Assembly: GCA_010093485.1 (NCBI GenBank)
Contig: MU001509.1
Span: 242,256 to 306,255, forward strand
DNA length: 64,000 nucleotides
Source: Karstenula rhodostoma CBS 690.94
Taxonomy: Eukaryota > Ascomycota > Dothideomycetes > Pleosporales > Didymosphaeriaceae
Direction of reading: 5' to 3'
Below, piece by piece: positions 47,120 to 56,098 of the stretch (position 1 is the stretch's first letter; every line of letters begins with the position of its first letter). The position numbers were made by a program, and so were the translations under genes. The notes beneath the pieces were generated by a model. That model saw nothing but the letters and a program-made list of their open reading frames with translations, ran no database searches and was not told the origin of the DNA.

Positions 47120-48211
47120 TCATGTTCCCTGATACATTGACGTATCCTCCGCGTCGACATCTCGGTCCATGTCTGCCGCTGTGCGCTTCTTCCAATTGTT
47201 CAGCTTTGCAGCTCCCGTCGAGGTTGTTCCTGTCTTCTCTTGCTCTGTATGCTCCATCATACGTGTGCGCTTCGCGAAACTATTCCTGTCCTCGGGGACC
47301 ACCATGATTGCCTTTCCACCTTTCCCGTTGAGCGCCCCCGCCTGCCACAAAGTCCGCGTAATGATACGGGCATGCTTTAGCTCTGTCTTCTTGTTTGGAG
47401 AGATCATCACGCCGCACATCGATTTGCGATCGACGGAGATGATCTTGCCCTGGTGCTTTCCCATCTCTTTGTCCCATCGGTCGACCAACGCACTCACGCA
47501 CTCGACGGCGGAGTCCATGCTTGCGAAAGTAGCCTCCACCTCCACCTTGGTCATGTACTGCTCATCCTTCTCTTGGTCGTCAGTCCGGATCTTGAGAGTG
47601 TCCACGACCACTGTGTAGAGTAGCTTCCCGAAGCTCCAAAAGTTGCTCCGATAGCAGTACTTGATGTAGTTCTGCTTCTCGTAGTGGATGAGGAAGCTGA
47701 TGGAGCCCTCGAGACCATGGCAGGGAATGTGAACTTGCTCAACGCCGGCTAGGCCGCTGACCGGTGCGTTGAGTAGCTCAGAGAGGGAGGCGCCGCTCGG
47801 TATCACGGTGCTGAAATCTCGGACTGTCTCTTGGATCTTCTGCTCGAGACCAGATAGCTCGACGAACGGTGTGATATACCTTGCACGCTTCGGTTGCTTC
47901 GCAAAATGAACTACGAGGGTCAAGTGGTAGATCACGTCTTCCTGTCTCGCAATCTCGGCCGATCCTTTATCGCGCGGCTTGATCATGGTGGGAGCGATGG
48001 CCATGTCTCCGGGCTCCGCCAGGTATTCGATCGTCTTGCATTCGGGCCCATGGAGATTTTTATCCGCCTGTCGACAAGCCTTGTTGCAATAGTAACGGCC
48101 TTTGCACTTGCAGAGTACGAGACCATCGAATCTGTTGGTATCTATACTCGCGGGTACAAAGTCAGCTGAGTCGAAAAGTGGCTTCATGCACAAATTGTTT
48201 GTCTGAGACAT
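47120..48211 (-). CDS. MYND-like zinc-finger protein
   Basis: From the ATG at 48211 the product is 363 aa; the frame is open far upstream (to 48655) but that part has no protein-like pattern. Near the N-terminus LCKCKGRYYCNKACRQADKN and LHGPEC give the second half of a MYND finger (C-x1-C-x5-C-x3-C-x7-H-x3-C). The first C-x2-C pair is only partly present (NLCMKP), so an unrecognised intron or another first exon may exist; GTACCC to ACAG around 48132-48157 is one in-frame candidate. The rest is an uncharacterised globular region (VIYHLTLVVHFAKQPKRARY, then IPCHGLEGSISFLIHYEKQN) and a charged tail (LNNWKKRTAADMDRDVDAED). MYND fingers mediate protein-protein contacts through proline-rich ligands. 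No SET domain is present, so it is not a SMYD methyltransferase. Confidence 0.65.
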   Translation of the reverse strand: MSQTNNLCMKPLFDSADFVPASIDTNRFDGLVLCKCKGRYYCNKACRQADKNLHGPECKTIEYLAEPGDMAIAPTMIKPRDKGSAEIARQEDVIYHLTLVVHFAKQPKRARYITPFVELSGLEQKIQETVRDFSTVIPSGASLSELLNAPVSGLAGVEQVHIPCHGLEGSISFLIHYEKQNYIKYCYRSNFWSFGKLLYTVVVDTLKIRTDDQEKDEQYMTKVEVEATFASMDSAVECVSALVDRWDKEMGKHQGKIISVDRKSMCGVMISPNKKTELKHARIITRTLWQAGALNGKGGKAIMVVPEDRNSFAKRTRMMEHTEQEKTGTTSTGAAKLNNWKKRTAADMDRDVDAEDTSMYQGT

Positions 48212-48854
48212 AGCTACTTTCTGCGGGGGAGTTTCGTACTGTCTGGGACACGTGCACACGCGGCGCATTTGAGGCGGGCTGTTTTCGTCATGACGACTGT
48301 TCAACTGGGCTGTCTGGCCAGTGCTATTCAAGAAGAGCAAGGAAGTTTCGTGGACGATTGGTGCGCACACACGGGTGCTGCTCGCTGGGTTGGGCGGAAG
48401 ATGCGAACTATGGCGTACTTGCCCAAAAGGTGTGCCAAGACCCACGGAAGTGCACGCTAATTTTCCAACGCTCATTCGCACGGGCCTTTCGGTCGCGTGA
48501 GGCTCTTGCGGCTCTTGCTGTGAGCTGGATGGCTGGCTGATGAGGGTGTTTATGCCTACATGCTCCAGAAAACCATTCCTGCAAGGCACCCGATCGATTA
48601 TCCACGCGATGTACTCGAGGCCAAGTGGTACATCACAAGAGGTTCTGTGGCACAAATGCTATTTCGTCGAATGGTCAATAGGTCCATACTCGCAGTAAAG
48701 GCTACTCCATATCAGAGTCCGGCGTTCTGCTTTCAAACATCCCCATCTCCCCATCGAAACCACTGTATGCAAACTTGAAAACCCGCGTTTGCGATACCAT
48801 CCCACTCCAGCAGCAAGCGCTGTAGTATTCAAGCATCACATCGACCCCCCACAC
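48212..48854. other. Upstream region of the MYND-like gene
   Basis: About 640 bp. The minus-strand frame of the MYND-like gene stays open through much of it but without protein-like content. Nothing else was seen. Confidence 0.4.
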
Positions 48855-49340
48855 TCAAAGCCCAATCGCCGACCAGATACTCGACTCCGCCTTACAGAAT
48901 CCCGCAACCTCCTTCCCAGCCGCCTTCCACATTTCCCTCAGCTCTCCAGCATCTTTCCCCATAACAACATCCACCACATACTTCCCAGCCTCGACCACCC
49001 CGCCATTAACCCAACACAGGAGCCGAGGGCTGAGATGCACAATCTGCGTGAAGATACGCGTTGTCCAGGGAAGCACGGGTCGGACAGCGGGCGCAGAGAA
49101 AACGAGGAGCTCGCGGCCGTACAAGGCAAGCCAGGTGGTAAGGTCGGTCGAGTTCGCCGTCGCGTACCGGAATCGTAGTCGGAGATAGAGGTATAAGGCT
49201 CGTGCTACGATGTGTATGTAGAAGAGTCCTTCGTGCAAGAGCTGGAATGTTGGCTCGTGGACGAAGATGCCGATGAGGAGGACCCCGGCGACGAGGTTGA
49301 CGATGAGGTATTCGATCAGGCGCAAGATGGTAGAAAGCAT
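48855..49340 (-). CDS. Small predicted membrane protein
   Basis: A single-exon 161-aa product from the ATG at 49340 (context AACCATGC); an upstream in-frame ATG at 49454 would add 38 Pro/Ser/Lys-rich residues. The first helix is strongly hydrophobic (ILRLIEYLIVNLVAGVLLIG), followed by IFVHEPTFQLLHEGLFYIHI and a Tyr/Leu/Arg-rich segment (ALYLYLRLRFRY) that may be a second membrane helix. Further hydrophobic stretches (WLALYGRELLVFSAPAV, LLCWVNGGVVEAGKYVVDVV) alternate with charged ones. I do not recognise a family. The even hydrophobic pattern over the whole frame is the evidence that it is coding. Intracellular membrane location is likely because no cleavable signal is seen. Confidence 0.55.
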   Translation of the reverse strand: MLSTILRLIEYLIVNLVAGVLLIGIFVHEPTFQLLHEGLFYIHIVARALYLYLRLRFRYATANSTDLTTWLALYGRELLVFSAPAVRPVLPWTTRIFTQIVHLSPRLLCWVNGGVVEAGKYVVDVVMGKDAGELREMWKAAGKEVAGFCKAESSIWSAIGL

Positions 49341-49723
49341 GGTTGCGGGTTTGCGGGGTTTGGCGGATCGGGATGGATGTTTTGGTAGCGGGCGCGCGGG
49401 TGGAGGCAGCGATGGGAAGGCAAAGCTGTCGCTCACGGGTTTGTATGGGTGCATATTTGCGAGCTGTGCATGGGCCGCACTCGTGGATGGAAGCGTCCGG
49501 CGGGTGCCTGGTTGAACGCGGAGGGCACGTCGAGGTTTAGGCGGCCGCCCAGGTCGACCTTTGGTTTCACGGATCGTCTTTCACGGCCAAGGGGCACTAT
49601 GCCAGGCAACCGGAACTTACGGTGTCTACTCCATCATCAAAATAACCAGAAGTCCGCTACTTGCTTCAACCACCTTGAGCCGACTTCGACCCTGAACAGC
49701 TCGAAAGCACGATATCTGCCACC

Positions 49724-50095
49724 ATGGCGTGTCTCAAGAAGCGAACCCACGGCAAGTTCCATCAAATATAGAACCTTCGGCATATACTATAATACTAATA
49801 TCCCTCAGTCATCGACCCCGTTCAGTACGTCCCCAAGCCTGCTGCTCGTAAGGAGTCGCGCAGAGTAACTCAAGCTGCTGCGGAGTGGTACCTTCCTAGA
49901 GGTCTCTCTTTTATTAAAGATAGTGGTCCGTATCAACTCTTCATGGGCAGCGAGCACGGGGACAAGGACAGTTTAGTGACAGAGTTTGTCATGGACAATG
50001 GTGGCCTGCTTATCGTCCTCCTTCTCACCGTCTTGGTCGCCCTGGGTGCTTTCTTTTGTTGGTGGGGGTCTAGAGGTGCGCGTATCATGGATTGA
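49724..50095 (+). CDS. Small tail-anchored-like protein with a GC-AG intron
   Basis: Exons are 49724-49751 and 49809-50095, giving 104 aa. The first exon (ACLKKRTH) is followed by the donor GCAAGT, so the 57-nt intron is of the GC-AG class, and the acceptor is CTCAG. The second exon is fully open: DPVQYVPKPAARKESRRVTQ, then AAAEWYLPRGLSFIKDSGPY, then a charged linker and one C-terminal helix, GGLLIVLLLTVLVALGAFFC, with a short basic end. The start has a good context (CACCATGG). If the intron is not real the ORF stops after 14 codons. The function is unknown; a small single-helix membrane protein is all that can be said. Confidence 0.5.
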
Positions 50096-50620
50096 ATGGA
50101 TTCATCTGGTTGGCAGGAGAAGAGGGTGCGTATCTTGGTGCGCTTTGACTACTGAGAGTTCTGAGTTACGGCAATTGTATCCGCGGAGGAGCCTTTCAGG
50201 ATGATGTGTTCCGGTACTGCAATATTGAAGTAGGGAGACGTGCTCGCGAGGAGAATGGCGATTAGAAAATGGCGATCATCGATTGGGTAAATACCGCGTC
50301 GGGTGTAAATCGTTGGGGGTCGGTTGAACGATAGTGCATACTATCCCATCAACCAAGCCTTTCAGGAGCTATATGAGTCTGCCCTTATTTTACGACCGTT
50401 AGATTTTGGAATGCAGTTACCTAACTGTGTTCTAATGTTTTGCAAACTGATTTTGGAACGCCAGGACATGTGACATAACCATTCATCTCGCTTAGGTAAC
50501 TAACAGCGCTGGCACGTCTTGGCAGCAAACGCCCACGACCGCACTCTGCTCTACTAGACTAATTGCGCCTTCCGCTTGACGTGTTGATCCACCGACGCGC
50601 AATCTCACAACGCCGCCACC
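50096..50620. other. Intergenic, no gene seen
   Basis: About 525 bp, rather A/T-rich in its second half; only very short frames. Confidence 0.45.
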
Positions 50621-52021
50621 ATGGCCCGCCTCAGTGCCGAAAACAGCGCCGAGCATCTCGCCGCCCTGAAGACACCCAACCAGAAAGCTCCCCGAAAGTC
50701 CAGTCGCTTCAAAGAGTTTTTCAGAAGCAGTAATTCGCACGCCAGCCTCGGCTCCGGCCACAACGCTTCCCCGCTCGGCGCGTCCCCGCCCGGCGGTGTC
50801 GAGAATCTCAAGCCTGGGTTCGAGAAAGTGGGACTTCATCCGTCTGAGCGTTCGCCTGTGTCCGATACGGCGGAGTCACGCCCATCAGATAGGTCCCGAT
50901 TGTTGGAAGAGTGGGAGGAGTTGAAGAAGAAGAACAAGGAGCTGGCGAATATGCAGCTGTACAAGGAGCGGGAAGAGCTGAACAAGCGCGAAGAGGGTGA
51001 GGGAAATGCCGAGGAAGAGATCGCCATGATCGAAAAGTCCAGTATCGGGAGTGATAAAGCAATGAGGGTGCTGGGGATCGAGCGCAGCACAGAGGAGAAG
51101 AAAGGAGCTGACATCGCCCGTACCACTGCTGAGAACAGGGACGCTGCAATTCTTGAGGTGCTGGTTCAGAATGCAGACCAGAATCCCAGCAAGTCTCTCA
51201 CTAATGATGAACTGGCCGAGGTCTTGCACGAGGCATATGAGAGCTCGACTTATAGCCCTACTAGCAGTATCTTTGCCGTTGCGAACACAACTCCGTCCAG
51301 GCATCCTTCGCTTCGTCATAGTCCGCCACGTAAGGTTCCTTTCCTACAACTGTCACTCTATATCATACGGCTAACAAATCGAACAGTGGACAATCTTCGC
51401 ACCAACGCGCAGACCCAAGTACTTCCGACCGACTCAATCTCGAACATCGGTGACGCGCTCGACGACGAATCGACCCGAGCAAACGCAAATTCATCCGCAG
51501 TACCCAGCCAAAAACTCTCGTACGCTGCCGGCCTGCACGACTTTCACTTCCCTCGCTTCAATCTCATCGATAGTGACACCGCTGGACTCCATACAAGCAC
51601 GACTGACCGCTTCTATCTCAACACCCTGGTGGACCACGATGCATCTTCAACCAAAAGCTTACCCGTCACTGACTTCAAACTTGGCCCGTTTAAGGTGGAA
51701 ATCTCGACCGCACGCGCTTTGACAGAGTCACTTCTGCCCTTCACCTACATGGTCCTCCTCTTCTCGAAAGCGATACAAGGTCCGGTCGAACTCGTCGTCG
51801 CGCTGTGGAAAATCATGGTTCTTACTGTCGCTTACGCTGGCCTCCGGAGACTCATGTGCTGGCACGAGGATGGATCGAGCGATGTGCTGCTTGCACCGGC
51901 TGAGAAAGCTGGTCACAAGGTCGTGCAGTACTGCACGCAGATGATGGAGATGTTTGTTGGTGCCCTCGCGCATGCTATCCTTGTAGCTTTGAGGGAGCTC
52001 GATGCCGAGGATGACCTTTGA
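50621..52021 (+). CDS. Uncharacterised protein with coiled coil and C-terminal hydrophobic segment
   Basis: Exons are 50621-51329 and 51387-52021 (57-nt in-frame intron with a GCTAAC branch site), giving 447 aa. No family was recognised. The N-terminus is Ser/basic (NQKAPRKSSRFKEFFRSSNS), then an acidic-basic coiled coil (LLEEWEELKKKNKELANMQL, then YKEREELNKREEGEGNAEEE). A Ser/Thr-rich middle follows. Near the C-terminus is a hydrophobic stretch, ALTESLLPFTYMVLLFSKAI then VALWKIMVLTVAYAGLRRLM, which could be one or two membrane helices, and the protein ends in another hydrophobic helix (MFVGALAHAILVAL) with acids. The intron could be read through, but splicing removes an odd hydrophobic insert (VPFLQLSLYIIRLTNRT). 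A membrane-associated role is inference. Confidence 0.65.
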   Translation: MARLSAENSAEHLAALKTPNQKAPRKSSRFKEFFRSSNSHASLGSGHNASPLGASPPGGVENLKPGFEKVGLHPSERSPVSDTAESRPSDRSRLLEEWEELKKKNKELANMQLYKEREELNKREEGEGNAEEEIAMIEKSSIGSDKAMRVLGIERSTEEKKGADIARTTAENRDAAILEVLVQNADQNPSKSLTNDELAEVLHEAYESSTYSPTSSIFAVANTTPSRHPSLRHSPPRKVPFLQLSLYIIRLTNRTVDNLRTNAQTQVLPTDSISNIGDALDDESTRANANSSAVPSQKLSYAAGLHDFHFPRFNLIDSDTAGLHTSTTDRFYLNTLVDHDASSTKSLPVTDFKLGPFKVEISTARALTESLLPFTYMVLLFSKAIQGPVELVVALWKIMVLTVAYAGLRRLMCWHEDGSSDVLLAPAEKAGHKVVQYCTQMMEMFVGALAHAILVALRELDAEDDL

Positions 52022-52654
52022 GTTCACTGATTGTGACTGGGTATTGTTTGGGATGCGGTTGGATGGTAGATGAGGTACGGGTCGTGTGAGGGGTGAGGGC
52101 TTACATTGAATGCGGAAGCTTCCTTAGCTCTCAAAAGTGTTACAGGGTCATTGTTGGCTGCGTCTAGCGGAATGCGCTACTCTTGGGTGGTCGGGGTCGC
52201 GGAATGATACTTCCAGACTGCATTGCTCAAGTCTCGAAGCTAACGAAAGTATGATGGATTGAACGACTGTTTTAGTTGAACCAATTCGAAAAAACTCATA
52301 TCAAGGTATCCCTACGATGATTTCTGATTGTTGACACGAACCACGAAGTGGTATCCCATAAAGTGATAGACAAAAATATGGACTGTGACGGCCGAAGAGA
52401 TCCCGACTCCTATACGGATTGAACCTTTCACGTGTCTTGTTCTCCCCACTCACTTAATTGAGCTGAAGTTGATACATAGGGCTTGACTAAGTGAATTCGA
52501 ACAACCTTTCCTTAACATGATTGATTATCATTCACTCTATCTTTGATAAATGATATATACATGTTTACAAAGCATCTAGTCCGTGGATACACCGCCGTGC
52601 ATAATTTACTGATCTCCACGATCGTTCTCAAAAGATCGTCAACGCGATCCCTTT
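52022..52654. other. Intergenic region with repeat copy B
   Basis: A/T-richer than the preceding gene. It contains the left inverted copy of the dispersed repeat at 52321-52388. No gene was seen. Confidence 0.5.
52321..52388 (+). repeat. Dispersed repeat copy B (left inverted copy)
   Basis: It begins TTTCTGATTGTTGACACGAA, then CCACGAAGTGGTATCCCATA, continuing to about GGACTGTGAC. It is inverted relative to 55441-55505, so the two copies face each other across about 3.2 kb, as terminal inverted repeats would. It also matches 9026-9083. Confidence 0.8.
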
Positions 52655-53782
52655 CTAACCAGTACGCTGGTACAGCTTGACAGAGTTGAACTCAAAGAAA
52701 GTGTCCTGGAAGTCGTCCGGGTTGTTCGCAACCCAAGAGTTGCAATCTGTGCCCGTCTCAGCAGCACACTGCGCATTCCAGTCACTTTCTCCGCCAGCCC
52801 AGCTACCACAGAAGGTGATATTGATGATCTGATGTTTTGTCAGTCGAAGCGTTTTAGTTGATGCAGCCAGAGAACTCACAATGCGGAACTGGCTGAAGGC
52901 CTTCTGGAAGTCGCAGCTCTTCGGCGAAAGCGCAACAGTCGGCGTCTTCCAGGTGGAAGGATCCGGGGTGCCAGCAGTCAGATCAGCGGGGATCTCGTTC
53001 TTGCGGAAGTGCCAGATCCTCATAGTATCGGTCTCGACCTGCAGTGCGATGACCTGGTAGTTGTCGTTGAACGGTTGGTTGAAGGTACCCTCCTCGGCGG
53101 CGAAGCTGCATCCTTGTACGCCTGCTCCCTGCGGGTCGTACTGACAGTTATCGGTCTTCAAGGGGTCACCGACGTCGAAGTTTACGCTGCACTCCTCAGA
53201 CGTGTAGAAAGAGTGCGTGTTAGCGGTCACCTTGTCGACGTTTTCGAAGATGTCGATCTCAGAGTAGCCTTGGGCTTGCTCGCCACGGTAGACCCAGCTG
53301 TGGATTGTTAGCAATTTATTGAGATGATTCAAAGGTGAAATCCTTACAAAGCCGGCCATTGCCCACAGCCTGCTACCGGAACATGAGCCAGGTCTGCTAC
53401 AAGGAGACCTTGATCAAAGTACCCCCAACTCTGCAGACGAACACTCTTTCTTCCAGTGCTTCCCAAGTCGTATGTGCTGTTTGCGTCTACACCGATGTGC
53501 GCCTTGTTGTTTACGATTTTGGCAAGTCCCAAAGCGGTAGCCTCATCTTGGTCGACGTATTGGGCGAACCCTTGCGTGAAGCTGGTATCGGGCTCCTAGA
53601 TTGCGATAAAATGTGAGTTTGTGGTCTTTATATTCTGATACCCTCAATTGCCAGTAAAGACTTACGTTAATGAACTCAAAGTTGTCGAAGAAACTAGGTC
53701 CACTGTAATCCCACTTGACCTCGTAGCCGGCCAGTGCGGAAGACGCCAGGGCCAGAGACCCGAGAAGAGTTGAAGTATGCAT
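52655..53782 (-). CDS. Secreted GH16 endo-beta-1,3(4)-glucanase-like hydrolase
   Basis: It cleaves beta-glucans outside the cell. Exons are 53782-53666, 53595-53348, 53297-52880 and 52828-52655, giving 318 aa, the usual size for this subgroup. A signal peptide (MHTSTLLGSLALASSALAG) is followed by YEVKWDYSGPSFFDNFEFIN. The splices restore GCGQWPAFWVYRGEQAQGY and FSQFRIIINITFCGSWAGG, both conserved in the family. The catalytic motif is SEIDIFENV, with nucleophile Glu135 and acid/base Glu140 in the ExDxxE pattern. The last intron is 51 nt and in frame. The C-terminus, DTFFEFNSVKLYQRTG, ends the sandwich with no binding module or GPI signal. The gene lies inside the block bounded by repeat copies B and C, yet all key residues are intact. 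Confidence 0.92.
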
Positions 53783-54941
53783 TGACGATGGAGGGAAAGG
53801 CTCTGCTAAGAATATTTCAAGAACGGATTGAAATGTAGGACTGGACTGATGGAGACATACATCACGGCAATAACCATATTTGTAGTTATGGCATTTCGGC
53901 AGACCATGCGGTAGGATGTGGATGCCCACGCAGGTCTTGTGGGCGGAGTTGAGCAATGGCGTGTTGCCTTCTCACGTCCTTACTGTGTGACTTGGGCGTT
54001 AAACGCATATGCTATGAAACGAAGCCTTCATTGGCCATGTCTTTTTTGTCTCCAATGATTTCCGTTCTAAGGAGGATAAGTCGTGCGCATTGCCCTGCCT
54101 AGTGGCCCGGCACCTGTATGCCGACTGCGGAAACGAACCGTTTCGCACGAGACGCTGTTTGGAAACTGTGCGTGCGGGAGATCGAAGTCCGAAGAATGAA
54201 AACTAAGCAATGGTTCTGAATGAGAGATCGAATGCGAACGATCTCTTCATAGCTCATACAAGCAAGCGTTCGGTTTCAATTGTTGAATATATCTGCGCAT
54301 TGCTTGACTTTGGTTCTGCGAACTAAACCATTCTACTACCGGGCCAGAAGTGCGTTCTGACCAGTATCCAAGACGGTGGCGATCTTGAACCCCTGTCTAG
54401 GCGTTCGCTTAAATAAGATTCGTAAGGCATATTTGGGCGGCAATCAACATCACCACTATGAGAACTGTTATTGTGACACCTGATACTGCAGCCCTATGCA
54501 CAGTCTCCACCACAAGGCGAAAGGAATGTATATATGGGGCTGCGAAATGACATAAAATGCGTAAATCTTCGATTCATGATCGTACGTTTGGTCAATATAT
54601 CCCTGCATCAGTTGCCGAAGCCCACATCGTAACATTTTCATGCGCCCAAGATTTGAATCCCATCGTAATATCTGCAGGCGAAGAGACATAATTCGTCTAC
54701 TTTGTTATTCATCTTTCTACCGCATGGCCAATGGCGGGTTTGTAGAAGAACCGGACAAGCTCGTGGCGAAGGCGGCAATCAAACTAAACCTCTGCAACCC
54801 CGAAAGATCCACACGCCACCGATAGTGGATACGCCGACTCGCACGACAACTAAGCACTGCCGAAAGTTCAATTTAGTATATATTGACATCACCGGGGCCC
54901 AGTGAGCACATCTTTGTGGATACTTACTGTGATTAGAGGCA
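53783..54941. other. A/T-rich gene-poor region inside the repeat-bounded block
   Basis: About 1.16 kb between the GH16 start and the synthetase relic. No open frame has protein-like content. It looks like decayed DNA, but base composition was judged only by eye. Confidence 0.5.
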
Positions 54942-55285
54942 TCAAAGGTCTTTTTGAGGTGCTCCCATGATGAAAACGCGACCATGTTCCTCGATGCATG
55001 CCATATCCCCACTTGCACACCATCTGAAACCATCCTCATCATCGCATTCTTCGCTATCTTTGCCAATGTACCATGTGCACACTGTTAATCTTTTGCTATA
55101 AAGCTCTCCAAATTCACCTAAAGGGATCGACTTCCGTGATCCTAGGGCACGTGTTTTGATTCTCGTTTCGGGTAAAACTATACCACAACATGTTTCTCTA
55201 TGGGTTTCCATTATGTCTGCCACTAAAGAGCGTCCAAGAAGACAATGTTTCCTTCTGTCATGCCAGAGACAATCTCGTAACATCT
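54942..55285 (-). pseudogene. Relic of an AMP-binding acyl-CoA synthetase
   Basis: On the minus strand about 90 codons in one frame read ETRIKTRALGSRKSIPLGEF, GELYSKR, then DEDGFRWCASGDMACIEEHG and RVFIMGAPQKDL followed by a stop. These match the family's core blocks (xPLGExGELxxK, DEDGxxxTGDxxxIDExG, VxGRxKDL). Just upstream, in a different frame, VSGMTEGNIVFLDAL matches the family's YGMTE motif, so at least one frameshift separates the parts. Expected upstream and downstream domains are missing. The conserved Thr of the TGD motif is Ser and the GRxKDL Arg is Pro-shifted. This is a broken remnant, not a working enzyme. Confidence 0.65.
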
Positions 55286-55440
55286 GCATCAAACAGTCTC
55301 ACCGTAAGGGGCTTCCCAGCTACACACCTTCACCACACACCATCGATAAGCTTACAAGATATGAACGCACTAAATTCTGATAAATTCTGTCATAATTTCC
55401 TTTGTCCACTTAAAAAACTTCAGTTTGTGTTACAGTTAGG

Positions 55441-55505
55441 AGTCAGTCCATACTTTCACCTATTACTTTACGGGACCACTTCGTGATTCGTGTCAACAAT
55501 CAGAT
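55441..55505 (-). repeat. Dispersed repeat copy C (right inverted copy)
   Basis: On the minus strand it begins CTGATTGTTGACACGAATCA, then CGAAGTGGTCCCGTAAAGTA, ending in ATGGACTGACT. It is the inverted counterpart of copy B, about 85 percent alike by eye, with a 2-bp gap in the middle. Confidence 0.8.
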
Positions 55506-56098
55506 AGACATATGATACGAAAAGAGGCGTGCTGTTTCACACCTCTCAATCGTTCGGATGTTTATTTGATTCGGATATTGTGTGGGAACCATTGTAGAGC
55601 GCTTTGCTAAGCTATTTGTGCCTAGGGGCATCGATTGAGATGCGCCAATCACGTGCAAGCAGAGTTTCAAAGTTTAGAGAGCTTATTTAACAACCGAAAT
55701 CAGCATACTGATTCTGTACTGCTGCTATTAGTCATTTCTTCAACTATACTCGCAACCTAGGAAGTTGTTACCCACGACAGATGGAGGTCAACGCCAAAGT
55801 CACGAGACTTGGCAAAACGGGGCCATTACCAATCATAAACCATTCGATTAAGTGTGCGGTTTCCGAGTTGCAAAGTGATAAGCTAATAAGCTAACAGAGC
55901 AAGAGCGATTCAAAGGCCCTACGCATCGTACGAAGTCCCCTGGTTTTCAAATCTTGCAAAAGCTATGGATGGATGGGATGAAAGGAAGAATGGCGATGAA
56001 TACGGGACGCTAGTGAGAGACGATTACATCATCCATCGGCATCGCGAAAACTTCGCCGAAAGCTTCACTTCGCTTCGGCTATCAACATCAACTGCAGC
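55506..56098. other. Region between the repeat and the regulator gene
   Basis: About 590 bp, A/T-rich, without a convincing frame. It probably includes the promoter of the Zn2Cys6 regulator. Confidence 0.45.

Noticed and set aside
54779..55066. A minus-strand frame MAKIAKNAMMRMVSDGVQVG
   Set aside because: It overlaps the acyl-CoA synthetase relic in a different frame; the synthetase frame carries the conserved blocks.
52321..55505. A complete autonomous DNA transposon
   Set aside because: No transposase-like frame is seen between the inverted copies and no clear target-site duplication flanks them.
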